From assembly GCA_005223125.1 (NCBI GenBank), contig NJBH01000016.1, positions 24,022 through 88,021 on the forward strand: a stretch of DNA of 64,000 nt. Direction: 5' to 3'. This stretch comes from Promethearchaeota archaeon Loki_b32 (GTDB taxonomy: Archaea > Asgardarchaeota > Lokiarchaeia > Sigyniarchaeales > SOKP01). This document shows, one piece after another, positions 1 through 9,104 of this stretch; the stretch's first letter is position 1, and every line of letters begins with the position of its first letter. Under the pieces are notes generated by a model. It did no database searches. It saw only the letters and a program-made list of their open reading frames with translations, and had not been told where the DNA came from. The translations under genes were made by a program, and so were the position numbers.

Positions 1-2324
1 GGGTTAATTTCTTTTGCTTTTAATGCATTTTTAATAGCTTCACTACAACACATTCTACTACAATAAGGATTCTCTTCATTTCTTGAACCAACACACTGGA
101 TCATTACAACTGATTTTAGATCATTAATTTTTTCTTCTTCAGTAAAAAGAATTTTCTCAAATTCTGATTGCAAAATAACTCGTTTATCTTTGCTAAACAA
201 AAATTCACTATTTTTAGGTTGATATTCATGAGCTCCCGTAGCAACTATAATAATACCGTGCTGGAATTCTTTCTCTTGTTTCTCTTTACCATAAGTAATT
301 TTAGTAGTAAAGTTGCAAACATAGCCACCTATTGAGCTAATTCTAGCGTTTAGAAATATGTTAATAAGTTTATGTTCATTAACTTTATTAATTAAATCTT
401 TAAGAAATTCTTGAACGTTATAATTTTCTATAGTTTGATAAATATTATTAGAAAAACCCCCTAAATTTTCACTTTTCTCTACCAGGAACACTTCAAATCC
501 TTGATTTGCCAGATTCAAAGCTGCTGTCATTCCTGCAACACCTCCGCCAACTATCATTCCCTTGTGAATTACTTCTACTTGTTGTTCTTGAAGAGGAACT
601 AATTTTCGAGCTTTTGCAACAGCCATTCTCACTAAATCCTTCGCTTTTTCTGTAGCTTCCTCGGGTTCATGCATATGTACCCATGAGCATTGATCCCGTA
701 TATTTGCTAAATCGAAGAGATATTTGTTCAAACCTGCCTCTCTAATGGTCGCTTGAAACAATGGTTCATGAGTTCTTGGTGTACATGAAGCAACTATTAC
801 TCTATTTAAATTAAACTCTTTGATTTTTTCTTTAATATTAGTTTGGGTATCAGCAGAGCATGTATACAAATTTCTTTCTGAATATATTACATCTGGTAAT
901 TGATTTGCATATTCGACAACTTCAGGAACATCTACAACGCCTCCAATATTAATACCACAATGACATATGAAAACACCGATGCGAGGTGGTTCTCCACTTA
1001 TATCAATTTCTTTTGGTAATTCTTTTTCCGTGATTAAAGTGTTCCTAACATCAGATAAAAGAATATTGACAGCACCTGCGGCAGCACTCGCCTCTACAAC
1101 TGTTTCTGGAATATCTTTAGGTTCTGAAATCATACCACATACATAAATTCCTTCTCTTGACGATTCTACAGGGGAGAATGGTTTTGTCTTACAAAAATCA
1201 TAACCATTCAATTCAATGTTTAATTTTTTTGCCAACTCTTTTGTACTATGATTTGGTAAAGCTCCTACCGCTAAAACAACTAGATTAAAAATTTCACTAA
1301 CTATCTTTCCTTCTTCATTTTCAAAATGAAGAATTAGATCTTTCGTCTCTGATATTTCCTTAATATCAGATATTCTGCTTCTAATATATCTTATACCATA
1401 CTCATCTTGAGCACGTTCAATATATTTATCAAAATCTTTTCCAACAGCTCTCACATCCATTGAGAAAATCGTGGGATCAATGATTTCCATATGTTCTTTC
1501 GCAATTACAGCTTCTTTAGCGGTATACATACAACAAACTGAAGAACAATATTCTGCACCACGCTTTTTGTCTCTTGAACCAACACATTGCAAAAATGCTA
1601 TTTTTCTTGGGATAATTCCATCTGAAGGCCGAAGAATAATTCCCGAATGTGGACCACTTGCACTTAATATTCGCTCAAATTCAATACTAGTAACAACATT
1701 CAAATATTTACTATACCCATATTGCTGGATAATACTAGGGTCATATTCATCAAAACCTATTGCTAAAATAATAGCTCCAACATTTAGAGTAGTGAATTTA
1801 TCCTCAAGAGTATAATCAATGGCTTTAGCTTTACAGACACCTTTACAAAAACCACATCCGATGCATATATCCTGATCAATTGAAAAAACTAAAGGAACTG
1901 CTTGTGGGAATTTAACTGATATAGCGGCTCTATTTGAAAGCCCCTCATTAAAAAAATCGATAGCCTCTACAGGACATTCTTGGGCACATACTCCACAGCC
2001 AGTACATTTTTCTTGATCCAATAATAAAGAATTTTGTTTCAACTCAACAGTAAAATTACCGGGATTTCCATCAATTTTTTCTAAATTTGTATTAATCAAA
2101 AGTGTAATATTTTCATGACGTCCAGCAGCAACCAATTTAGGAGCGAGAATACATATAGAACAATCATTCGTAGGAAAAGTTTTATCTAATTGAGACATAA
2201 CACCTCCTATACTCATTGATGATTCAACTAAATAAACTTTATAGCCAGAATCTGCTAAATCCATTGAAGCTTGGATACCTGCTATTCCTCCACCTATTAC
2301 TAGAACTGAACCAATTTTTTCCAT
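1..2324 (-). CDS. hdrA: HdrA-like FAD/iron-sulfur protein, fused long form (C-terminus cut by window edge)
   Basis: Heterodisulfide reductase subunit A homologue, the flavin subunit that bifurcates electrons in Hdr complexes. Translating the minus strand from the ATG at 2324 gives an N-terminal Rossmann FAD motif (VIGGGIAGIQAS), the HdrA cysteine motif TFPTNDCSICILAPKL and two ferredoxin-type clusters (CTGCGVCAQECP, CIGCGFCKGVC). A linker follows, then a second part opening with RIGVFICHCGINIGG, which carries another GGGVAGM FAD motif and a CVGSRNEENPYCSRMCC cysteine cluster. The frame is open to base 1, so at least 774 residues are present and the C-terminal ferredoxin domain is presumably outside the window. 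It starts 2 nt after the mvhD stop and is therefore the last visible gene of the hdr operon. The same two halves are encoded as separate genes at 4771-6066 and 3101-4765. Confidence 0.93.
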   Translation of the reverse strand, partial: MEKIGSVLVIGGGIAGIQASMDLADSGYKVYLVESSMSIGGVMSQLDKTFPTNDCSICILAPKLVAAGRHENITLLINTNLEKIDGNPGNFTVELKQNSLLLDQEKCTGCGVCAQECPVEAIDFFNEGLSNRAAISVKFPQAVPLVFSIDQDICIGCGFCKGVCKAKAIDYTLEDKFTTLNVGAIILAIGFDEYDPSIIQQYGYSKYLNVVTSIEFERILSASGPHSGIILRPSDGIIPRKIAFLQCVGSRDKKRGAEYCSSVCCMYTAKEAVIAKEHMEIIDPTIFSMDVRAVGKDFDKYIERAQDEYGIRYIRSRISDIKEISETKDLILHFENEEGKIVSEIFNLVVLAVGALPNHSTKELAKKLNIELNGYDFCKTKPFSPVESSREGIYVCGMISEPKDIPETVVEASAAAGAVNILLSDVRNTLITEKELPKEIDISGEPPRIGVFICHCGINIGGVVDVPEVVEYANQLPDVIYSERNLYTCSADTQTNIKEKIKEFNLNRVIVASCTPRTHEPLFQATIREAGLNKYLFDLANIRDQCSWVHMHEPEEATEKAKDLVRMAVAKARKLVPLQEQQVEVIHKGMIVGGGVAGMTAALNLANQGFEVFLVEKSENLGGFSNNIYQTIENYNVQEFLKDLINKVNEHKLINIFLNARISSIGGYVCNFTTKITYGKEKQEKEFQHGIIIVATGAHEYQPKNSEFLFSKDKRVILQSEFEKILFTEEEKINDLKSVVMIQCVGSRNEENPYCSRMCCSEAIKNALKAKEIN

Positions 2325-2326
2325 CT

Positions 2327-3097
2327 TTAAACCTCTTTAATCGATTTAAAAGTGGGAATTTCTTCATTTATTTGATCAACATCAACTAAACCTCGAGCTC
2401 GAAGAGTAACAATATGATGCAATACCTTATGAGGTTCAACCTCAATTTCCTTTGCAATATCAGGAACAGATTTACCCTCTTTTTTAATTTTTTCTATAAT
2501 TTTATGTCGAATGATTTCATTTTCAATAGCATTATCAAGTATTTCCTCAAATTCTTCTGTTGGAATTATTTCGCCATATACATTCCCCTCTGTTGTTAAT
2601 TCTCTTTGCCTAGCAACTAAAGCTCTTAACCTTGTATCACATAGAGCAAATTTGACAGCATTTAGATTGTCAATTATTTCTTTTTTTATCTTTTTATTTT
2701 TAACAGGAGATGGTCCCAATTTACGAATATGCTCAGTAAAATCACGGACTATTTGAGCGAATCTATTTCCTTCTGCAGCAGAAACCCAATCAAGTCGTAC
2801 TCGATCAGAGAAGCTTATCATAGATAAAGTTTTACTTAACATTTTCATTTTTAATTCTGCTTCATAATTACCACTTATATAATGGCAATCTCCTAAATGG
2901 CATCCTAAAACAAGTACTCCATCAATACCATTCATAAATGCTTCAGCGATAAATACAGGATCAACTCTTCCCGAACACATAACACGAATAACTCTGACAT
3001 TCGTTGGATATTGGATTCGACTAACACCTGCTAAGTCTGCTCCTGCATAAGAGCACCAATTACATAAAAATCCCAAAATTTTTGGTTCAAATACCAT
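2327..3097 (-). CDS. mvhD: MvhD-type hydrogenase/Hdr iron-sulfur subunit with C-terminal winged-helix-like domain
   Basis: The first ~135 residues match the MvhD family (small [2Fe-2S] protein passing electrons to HdrA): FLCNWCSYAGADLAG near residue 10 and LGCHLGDCHYISGN near residue 65 hold the expected cysteines. Family members are usually about 130-150 residues; this one has 256. The extra C-terminal part is charged and ends in a helix-turn-helix-like stretch (residues ~195-245: IIEKIKKEGKSVPDIAKEI, then HKVLHHIVTLRARGLVDVD) typical of an ArsR-like winged helix. The gene lies between hdrA(C) and the fused hdrA with 2-3 nt gaps, so it is part of the Hdr electron-transfer operon. The MvhD assignment is strong; the role of the winged helix (DNA binding, or just protein contacts) is inference. 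Confidence 0.88.
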   Translation of the reverse strand: MVFEPKILGFLCNWCSYAGADLAGVSRIQYPTNVRVIRVMCSGRVDPVFIAEAFMNGIDGVLVLGCHLGDCHYISGNYEAELKMKMLSKTLSMISFSDRVRLDWVSAAEGNRFAQIVRDFTEHIRKLGPSPVKNKKIKKEIIDNLNAVKFALCDTRLRALVARQRELTTEGNVYGEIIPTEEFEEILDNAIENEIIRHKIIEKIKKEGKSVPDIAKEIEVEPHKVLHHIVTLRARGLVDVDQINEEIPTFKSIKEV

Positions 3098-3100
3098 TTA

Positions 3101-4765
3101 TTATCCACCTCCATAAGTTACAATTTCAGCAGTTATTTGATCACTAGTAAAGTGGTGTATGGTTATTGCATTTTGCGGACAACTAGCGCCACATACTCCA
3201 CACCCTTTACAAACAACCTTATTAACTACTACAGTATCTGTTTCTTCATCTCTAGATATTGCACTATAGGGACAAATCTTAATACATGCTTCACATCCCA
3301 CACATAAATCTGTATTAATTTCGGCTGTAGAACCTTCTACTTCTAGCATTTCTTTCGAGATTATTGTACTTGCTCTAGAAGCTGCCGCATTTGATTGTGA
3401 TATAGATTCTGATATATCTGCGGGCCAATGAGCTGAACCACATACAAATATACCATCAGTAGCAAAATCAACGGGTCTCAATTTCACATGAGCTTCTAAA
3501 AAGAAGTTATTCTCCTCTAACGGAACTTTTAACATTTTAGCTAATTGCTCTGAATCTTCATTTGCAATAAGTGGCATTGATAATACCAATAGATCATATG
3601 GAACTCCAATACCTTGATTCATAAATTCATTATAAACTTCAATATGATCTTTCTTAATAATTGGAGGTTTTTCTGGCAAATAATTTATAAATAATATTCC
3701 CATCTCTCTTGCTCTTCTATAATATTCCTCATAGGCAACACCCTGAGTTTGTAAATCTCTAAATATTATAGTAACATTAGCATCTGGATTTTGCTCTTTG
3801 AGTAAGATTGCATTTTTAAGAGCAGTCATACAACAAATATTCGAACAATATTTTCGTTCTTCATTTCTACAACCAACACATTGAATCATAGTTATGTTGT
3901 TGGTGTTGATTGAATTCTCTTTTAATAGTCCCTCTAATTCTAATTGACTTATTATATTTTTTCCATTATAATTATAATAACCTTCTGGTGATAAAGCTTT
4001 CGCCCCTGTAGCAACAATAATTGCACCTGCTTCAATTTCAATTATTTTTTTATTTTGGAGAATAATTACTTTAAAATTTCCTACATATCCTTCAATTTTT
4101 TCTATTACAGCAGATTTATATACATCTATTTTTTTATGGTTCTCTACTAAATTTCTTGTTTCTAATAAATTTGAAGCATCTTCATTAGTAGGATATACCT
4201 TATTCAGATATCTGAGTAATCCTCCTAATTCAGAGTCCTTTTCTATTAAACTTACTTTAAAGTTTTGGTTTGCTAGATTTAAAGCAGCGTTCATTCCTGC
4301 GATCCCTCCACCTATTACTATAGCAGAAGGTATCACACTAACTTGCATTTTTTCTAATGATTCTAATAGGGCAGCCTTATAAACTCCCATTCTAATGAGA
4401 TCTTTGGCTTTTTCGGTGCCTTTTTCTGGTTCTTTCATATGAACCCAAGAATCTTGATCTCGAATATTTACCATTTCAAATAAATAAGGATTTAAACCAG
4501 CTTCTTGACAAGTTGATCTAAATAAAGGTTCATGGGTTCGAGGAGAACATGATGCTACAATAACACGATTTAAATTATGTTCTTTTATATTTTCTCTGAT
4601 CTCACTTAATCCCACTTCTGAACATGTATAAAGGTTAGCAGCACTATACACTACATTTGGTAAAGTCTTGGTATATTCTGTTAACTCAGGAATATCTAAA
4701 ACACCGCCTATATTAGTACCACAATGACAAATAAAAACTCCAATTCTAATAGCTTCATCCGACAT
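3101..4765 (-). CDS. hdrA: HdrA-like protein, C-terminal half (FAD domain plus two ferredoxin clusters)
   Basis: 554-residue protein equivalent to the second half of long HdrA. It opens with RIGVFICHCGTNIGGVLD, has the FAD-binding motif IGGGIAGMNAAL near residue 150, the cysteine cluster IQCVGCRNEERKYCSNICC near residue 295 and two C-terminal 4Fe-4S motifs (CVGCEACIKICP and CKGCGVCGASCP, residues ~490-535). The ATG is 5 nt past the stop of the N-terminal half, and the GGGGA just upstream in the end of that gene can serve as ribosome-binding site. Together with 4771-6066 it reconstitutes one HdrA, expected to bifurcate electrons between ferredoxin and a disulfide together with HdrBC and MvhD. 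Confidence 0.9.
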   Translation of the reverse strand: MSDEAIRIGVFICHCGTNIGGVLDIPELTEYTKTLPNVVYSAANLYTCSEVGLSEIRENIKEHNLNRVIVASCSPRTHEPLFRSTCQEAGLNPYLFEMVNIRDQDSWVHMKEPEKGTEKAKDLIRMGVYKAALLESLEKMQVSVIPSAIVIGGGIAGMNAALNLANQNFKVSLIEKDSELGGLLRYLNKVYPTNEDASNLLETRNLVENHKKIDVYKSAVIEKIEGYVGNFKVIILQNKKIIEIEAGAIIVATGAKALSPEGYYNYNGKNIISQLELEGLLKENSINTNNITMIQCVGCRNEERKYCSNICCMTALKNAILLKEQNPDANVTIIFRDLQTQGVAYEEYYRRAREMGILFINYLPEKPPIIKKDHIEVYNEFMNQGIGVPYDLLVLSMPLIANEDSEQLAKMLKVPLEENNFFLEAHVKLRPVDFATDGIFVCGSAHWPADISESISQSNAAASRASTIISKEMLEVEGSTAEINTDLCVGCEACIKICPYSAISRDEETDTVVVNKVVCKGCGVCGASCPQNAITIHHFTSDQITAEIVTYGGG

Positions 4766-4770
4766 TTTTT

Positions 4771-6066
4771 TTATCCCCTCATTACTATTTCAGCAGCTTT
4801 AGCGGCTGCTCCACTTGCATCAACAACTGAACTTGGAATATCCATTGGTTCTCTACAAGCACCGCAGAGAAATATTCCTTCTTTAGAGGATATTTGTGGT
4901 TGGTAACTATTTGCTTTGAAAAAGTTAAAATCATTTATTTTAATTCCAAGAATTTTAGCTAAATTTCCGGCATCTTTTTTAGGTATCATACTAGTAGCTA
5001 AAATTACTAAGTCAAATTTAAGTTGTTTAACTTGTGAAGTAGTAATATCTTCATAAACAATAAGAGGATTTTTCTGGTCATCTTCTAATATCTTCGCTAC
5101 CTTTCCTTTAATGTATTTAATAGCATAATCATCGCATCCCCTTTGAATATATTCTCGAAAACCTTTGCCAGCGGCTCTAAGATCAATATAGAATATTGAA
5201 GTATCTATTTCATTGTCATGCTCATAGGCGATCATTGCTTCTTTAGTGGTATACATACAACAACAAGATGAACAATATGGATTGTTTTTTATATCCCTTG
5301 AACCTACACAATTAATAAAAGCAAGTTTTTTAGGGTCATTTTTATCTGAGGGTCTCTTCAAATGACCATCTAAAGGTCCAGAAGCACAAATTAATCTTTC
5401 AAATTCTAAAGCAGTAACAACATTGGGATATCGTCCATATCCTAAAGATCCAAGAGTTTTTGGATCAAATATATCATAACCTGTTGCCACGATGATTGAA
5501 CCTACGTTTAATTCTAATTCTTCATCCTTTTGGTCGAAATCGATTGCTTCTCTCTCACATACTTTTTCACAAATCCTACAAGCATCTTTTGTGAAAAGTA
5601 AGCAGTTTTTTCTATCTATTCTCATTATTGATGGAACTCCCTGAACATAATCGATATATATTGCTCTACGCTTCCTTAATTTCATATCAAATTCATCATC
5701 TACCCTCATTGGGCATTTTTCTATACATAGTCCACAATTTATGCATTCATCTTCTTTTACATATCTTGCTTTCTTGAATATTTTCACATTGAAATTCCTT
5801 GGTTGGCCTGACAAGTTCTTTACTTCTGAAAGAGTATGTAAAGTAATATTTGGATGTCGAGAACACTCTGCAAGCTTAGGAGCTAAAATACAGATAGAAC
5901 AGTCATTAGTAGGGAATGTTTTATCAAGCTGAGCCATCCTTCCACCAATGCAGGCATTTTTCTCAATTAATTCGACTTTTATACCTCTTTCCGCCAAATC
6001 TAAGGATGCTTGAATCCCTGCGATTCCTCCCCCAATAACCATTACTCTTTTTAAATTTTTACTCAA
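4771..6066 (-). CDS. hdrA: HdrA-like protein, N-terminal half
   Basis: 431 residues with FAD motif GGGIAGIQ at 12-19, the HdrA active-region cysteines TFPTNDCSICI (C56, C59), a 4Fe-4S cluster CINCGLCIEKCP (C108, C111, C114, C118) and further cysteines near 155-170 (CRICEKVC). It ends where the linker begins in the fused paralogue at 1-2324. The break to the C-terminal half falls next to a run of eight T on the plus strand (4765-4772), but the two frames are separated by a real TAA and the downstream half has its own ATG and upstream GGGGA, so a genuine split is more likely than a sequencing error. Located between hdrB and hdrA(C) in one operon. Confidence 0.9.
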   Translation of the reverse strand: MSKNLKRVMVIGGGIAGIQASLDLAERGIKVELIEKNACIGGRMAQLDKTFPTNDCSICILAPKLAECSRHPNITLHTLSEVKNLSGQPRNFNVKIFKKARYVKEDECINCGLCIEKCPMRVDDEFDMKLRKRRAIYIDYVQGVPSIMRIDRKNCLLFTKDACRICEKVCEREAIDFDQKDEELELNVGSIIVATGYDIFDPKTLGSLGYGRYPNVVTALEFERLICASGPLDGHLKRPSDKNDPKKLAFINCVGSRDIKNNPYCSSCCCMYTTKEAMIAYEHDNEIDTSIFYIDLRAAGKGFREYIQRGCDDYAIKYIKGKVAKILEDDQKNPLIVYEDITTSQVKQLKFDLVILATSMIPKKDAGNLAKILGIKINDFNFFKANSYQPQISSKEGIFLCGACREPMDIPSSVVDASGAAAKAAEIVMRG

Positions 6067-6086
6067 ATTAGATCATCCTCCATATC

Positions 6087-6956
6087 TTAAGGAATTTTTT
6101 GTAGGATCTCATTCACTTTGATCCTATGGAAATTTAATCCAAGGTCCTCTGTTTTTATTCCTAAAGCTAAAGCAATTAACTCGGTTATGTAAAAAACAGG
6201 AAAATTATAGTCAGTATTTTTATTTTTATTTATTTCTCTCTGATTAAAATCAAATTGCTGATAACAAGCGGGACAGACACAGACAATACAATCTGCTCCT
6301 GCTTCTTTCATGCTTTTAAGTTTGCTCTCTAACATACTTAGGGAGATCTCTTTATCAGATTTTTCTACTGGATTTCCACAGCAATCGTTCTTCATATCAT
6401 ACTCAATAGGATCTGCTCCAATTGCTTCTATTAATTCATCTAAAGTTTTAGGATTAAGTGGATCATCCCAATTAATTATTTCAGATGGACGTAAATAATG
6501 ACAACCTGGGTGACCAGCGACTTTTAGATCTTTTAATGGTTTTTCAACCTTTTCTTTAATTTTTTCCATATTTTCATGTAATACTTCAGCAAAATGTTTA
6601 ATATAAATATCTCCTTTATAAGTTTTTCCTATTACTTTTAATTTCAAATTAATTTCATTTTTCTTCTCATCATCATTATCTAAAATATGTTTAACCATTT
6701 TGAGAGACTCTGTACATCCAGAACAGAGGCTTAATATATTGTTGTTACTTTCTTCAAAAAGACATAAATTCCTTGCTCCTAAGGCTAAGAATGTTTCATG
6801 ATCCAATTGAGCTGCTCCAGTAGGATCTGGACAACACGAACATTTAGCTTGATCTCCGACTTTTATACCAATTTTTTCAAATGTTCTGCGCGCTGATGCT
6901 TCCAAAAATGGAAGCCTACCGGGAATAACACAACCTAAAAAGTAGTTATAAGACAT
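6087..6956 (-). CDS. hdrB: Heterodisulfide reductase subunit B (CCG-domain protein)
   Basis: 289 residues with two CCG-type cysteine-rich domains. The N-terminal one includes GCVIPGR near residue 9, CSCCPDPTG near 40 and LCSGC near 78; the C-terminal one has HPGCHYLRPSE, CCGNPVEKSD and CVCPACYQQFD. HdrB uses these to bind the noncubane 4Fe-4S centre that reduces heterodisulfide (CoM-S-S-CoB in methanogens; the substrate in an Asgard archaeon is unknown). The start ATG is 1 nt past the hdrC stop, and hdrA(N) follows after 20 nt, the usual hdrC-B-A order. The methionine start MSYNYFLGC is the family start. No membrane segment is seen, consistent with the soluble HdrABC type. Confidence 0.93.
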   Translation of the reverse strand: MSYNYFLGCVIPGRLPFLEASARRTFEKIGIKVGDQAKCSCCPDPTGAAQLDHETFLALGARNLCLFEESNNNILSLCSGCTESLKMVKHILDNDDEKKNEINLKLKVIGKTYKGDIYIKHFAEVLHENMEKIKEKVEKPLKDLKVAGHPGCHYLRPSEIINWDDPLNPKTLDELIEAIGADPIEYDMKNDCCGNPVEKSDKEISLSMLESKLKSMKEAGADCIVCVCPACYQQFDFNQREINKNKNTDYNFPVFYITELIALALGIKTEDLGLNFHRIKVNEILQKIP

Positions 6957-6957
6957 T

Positions 6958-7464
6958 TTATTTACTTTCCTCTAATATTTTTATTTTTTTTTCAAAATCA
7001 GTAGCATCTAACAATTTTTTTAACTCACTAATATCAGCAGATTCTACATTCGGAAGTCCCAATTGATCTCTTCTACGAATGATTGGTTGTGTTAGTGGAA
7101 TTGCTAACCCATTTTCTATTATACTTTTTGCTTGCATTTTAAAAGTCTCAGGATAAGGTTCTCCTAATAAAACAATCTTATTTTTAATTCTCTCAAAAAT
7201 TTCTGTTAAAAAAACGTTTTGGGGGCATTCTTCTACACACATCTGACAAGTACAACATAACCATACATTAGGTTTTTGATCTTTTAATAGCAAGTCTTTA
7301 AGCCCTAAAAGCGATTGTTCGATAATTTTTCGAGGATTATATTCACCATTAGTGATAAAAGCGACAGGACATGAGCTAGAACAAGTTCCACATTGATAAC
7401 AATAATTTAATGAAAAATCGTCCTTTATAAGCTCTTTTCGAAATTCAAAATCAACCATTTGCAT
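6958..7464 (-). CDS. hdrC: Heterodisulfide reductase subunit C (two 4Fe-4S ferredoxin-like protein)
   Basis: 168-residue iron-sulfur protein with two classical 4Fe-4S motifs, CYQCGTCSSSCPVAF (residues ~22-36) and CCTCQMCVEECPQNVF (~69-84). HdrC carries electrons from HdrA to HdrB. It is the promoter-proximal gene of the minus-strand operon hdrC-hdrB-hdrA(N)-hdrA(C)-mvhD-hdrA. Two start candidates, ATG at 7464 and ATG at 7458, differ by two residues; neither has a strong ribosome-binding site. A TATA-like TTTATAAA lies at 7511-7518, about 50 nt upstream. Length and motif spacing are normal for soluble HdrC. Confidence 0.92.
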   Translation of the reverse strand: MQMVDFEFRKELIKDDFSLNYCYQCGTCSSSCPVAFITNGEYNPRKIIEQSLLGLKDLLLKDQKPNVWLCCTCQMCVEECPQNVFLTEIFERIKNKIVLLGEPYPETFKMQAKSIIENGLAIPLTQPIIRRRDQLGLPNVESADISELKKLLDATDFEKKIKILEESK

Positions 7465-7651
7465 AATTTTTTAGCCCATACGCGATATGTTTTAGATTGT
7501 AATTTTCTATTTTATAAATATTGATATTTTTAATAATATATTCATTATATTTTTAAGGATTACATTAATTTTTTCCAATATTATAATTATTATTAGAAAA
7601 TATTATAAAATTATTAATTAACTTTTGAAAAAATAGCAATGGTAAATTTGT
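7465..7651. promoter_or_regulatory. Divergent promoter region between the hdr operon and the FrhB-like gene
   Basis: The 187-bp spacer is about 85% A+T. The palindromic TTTATAAA at 7511-7518 is well placed as a TATA box for hdrC (leader of roughly 20-25 nt). TATTATAAAA at 7601-7610 is a candidate for the rightward FrhB-like gene. Divergent placement of two redox genes suggests possible co-regulation, but no operator repeat stands out. Confidence 0.45.
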
Positions 7652-8782
7652 ATGGCTGAAGATCCTACAGCAAAAATAAGTGATATCAAGCCTAAATCTT
7701 TTGAAGATCTCATTAAAAATGTTCATGAAAAAGATATATGTGGAGAATGCGGGGGCTGTGTAAGCTTTTGCACCGCAGCAGATATAGGAGCAATCGAAAT
7801 GACTGAAGATGGACCACCTCATTATTCTAATGAAGAAAATTGTTTACATTGTGGAATTTGCTATTTAATTTGTCCTGAAACTTTTGAATTGGATAATGAA
7901 TTAAATATTAAATATGATTTTAAACCTCCAATTGGAAATTGGCTTAAAATTGTAACAGCTCAAGCGAAAGATCCAAAAATTCGAGAAATAGCTACTGATG
8001 GGGGCGTTGTTACAGCTATTTTAATTGCTCTTTTTGAAAATAATTTAATAAATGGCGCACTTATTTCAAAACGAGTTAGCTCTTTTCAGAGAATATCTTT
8101 TTTTGCTAAAAGTAGGGAAGAAATTCTTGAAGCAGCAGGAACTTATTATGATTTAAAAGGACCCGTTCCGGAATTAGGGAACTATAATACTTTTGTTTCC
8201 ACTATTTCTGAATTAAAAAAAATTAATTATTCCGATTATATGAAAATTGCTGTTGTTGGAGTTCCCTGCCAGATTCACTCCATTAGAAAAATGCAAGAAC
8301 TAAATATTATTCCTGCTCATATTGTGAAGTATACTTTAGGTTTATTTTGCTATGAGAATTTTAAATTTGATGATGTTGCTAGAGCGAAAATAGAGGAGAG
8401 GTTCAACTTTTCTTTTAAGGACATTGAGAAGATAAATATAAAAGACAATTTGATAATTAATTTAAGAAATAAAGATACTCCCTTAAAAATACAATTTTCT
8501 GAACTTAGAGATATTATGAGACATGCATGTAGAGTATGTGAAAATTTTTCAAATTATTTTGCGGATATTTCTTTCGGAGGGTTGGGCTCTCAAACTGGTT
8601 ATACCACTGTTATGGTTAGGACAAAAACAGGAGAAAGAATTTATAATCTCGCTCAAAATAAAGGATATATTATTGAACCAAAGGATTTAAATAGTTCTGT
8701 AGAAAAATCAAAAATACTAGCACAAATTATTAGTTTTAGTAAAAAAAAGTTAAAAAGAACTGAAGAATTTGAAGTAAGATAA
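7652..8782 (+). CDS. FrhB-like coenzyme F420 hydrogenase/dehydrogenase beta subunit
   Basis: 376 residues. The N-terminus has two 4Fe-4S motifs, CGECGGCVSFC (~residues 30-40) and CLHCGICYLICPE (~67-79), followed by the FrhB core with ATDGGVVTAILIALFE, VVGVPCQIHSIRKM and late cysteines HACRVC. FrhB-family proteins bind FAD and F420 and exchange electrons between F420H2 and iron-sulfur partners such as hydrogenase, formate dehydrogenase, sulfite reductase or Hdr. Placement directly opposite hdrCBA-mvhD suggests it feeds electrons from or to F420 into the Hdr complex; that link is inference. The family also includes glutamate-synthase-associated and polysaccharide pyruvyl-type relatives, so the exact partner is open. 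Confidence 0.88.
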   Translation: MAEDPTAKISDIKPKSFEDLIKNVHEKDICGECGGCVSFCTAADIGAIEMTEDGPPHYSNEENCLHCGICYLICPETFELDNELNIKYDFKPPIGNWLKIVTAQAKDPKIREIATDGGVVTAILIALFENNLINGALISKRVSSFQRISFFAKSREEILEAAGTYYDLKGPVPELGNYNTFVSTISELKKINYSDYMKIAVVGVPCQIHSIRKMQELNIIPAHIVKYTLGLFCYENFKFDDVARAKIEERFNFSFKDIEKINIKDNLIINLRNKDTPLKIQFSELRDIMRHACRVCENFSNYFADISFGGLGSQTGYTTVMVRTKTGERIYNLAQNKGYIIEPKDLNSSVEKSKILAQIISFSKKKLKRTEEFEVR

Positions 8783-9104
8783 GTAATTTGAAACAATTAA
8801 AAGCTCAGTTCATAATAAGAAATACAAATATTTCAAATATTATTAGAAAGAAAATTTAGAAAATCTGATTTAAAACTTAAAGAATCAAGTGAAGACTAGC
8901 TAATTTAATTATAAATTATTATTCTCTAGTGTTTACGAAAAATTGAAATGAAAATAATTATTTTATTATATTTAAAGCATGAATTAACTATTAAAAATAT
9001 TAAAAAATAATAATAAATATAATATCCAAGTATATTATCCTTTAATTAAATAAAAAAGTAAAATCTAGTTAAACTCGCATTACTAAAAAATTGGTGAAAC
9101 AACA
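8783..9104. other. AT-rich intergenic region without a recognisable gene
   Basis: About 320 bp at roughly 80% A+T between the FrhB-like gene and a small GTPase. No open frame with coding character, tRNA or GC-rich structured segment is seen. The only notable element is GGTGA at 9093-9097, which fits as a ribosome-binding site 7 nt before an ATA codon at 9105. Confidence 0.6.
9093..9097 (+). promoter_or_regulatory. Ribosome-binding site GGTGA pointing to an ATA start at 9105
   Basis: GGTGA is complementary to the archaeal 16S 3' end and lies 7 nt before ATA at 9105 but 19 nt before the GTG at 9117, too far for usual initiation. Starting at 9105 also restores the first beta strand of the GTPase. 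Confidence 0.5.

Noticed and set aside
4765..4772. Sequencing frameshift as cause of the split hdrA
   Set aside because: Considered because of the T-run, but the upstream half has an in-frame stop and the downstream half has its own ATG with GGGGA; kept as a check rather than the preferred explanation.
1..7464. Selenocysteine (in-frame TGA) in HdrA or MvhD
   Set aside because: All expected cysteine positions visible are TGT/TGC and no in-frame TGA interrupts the reading frames.
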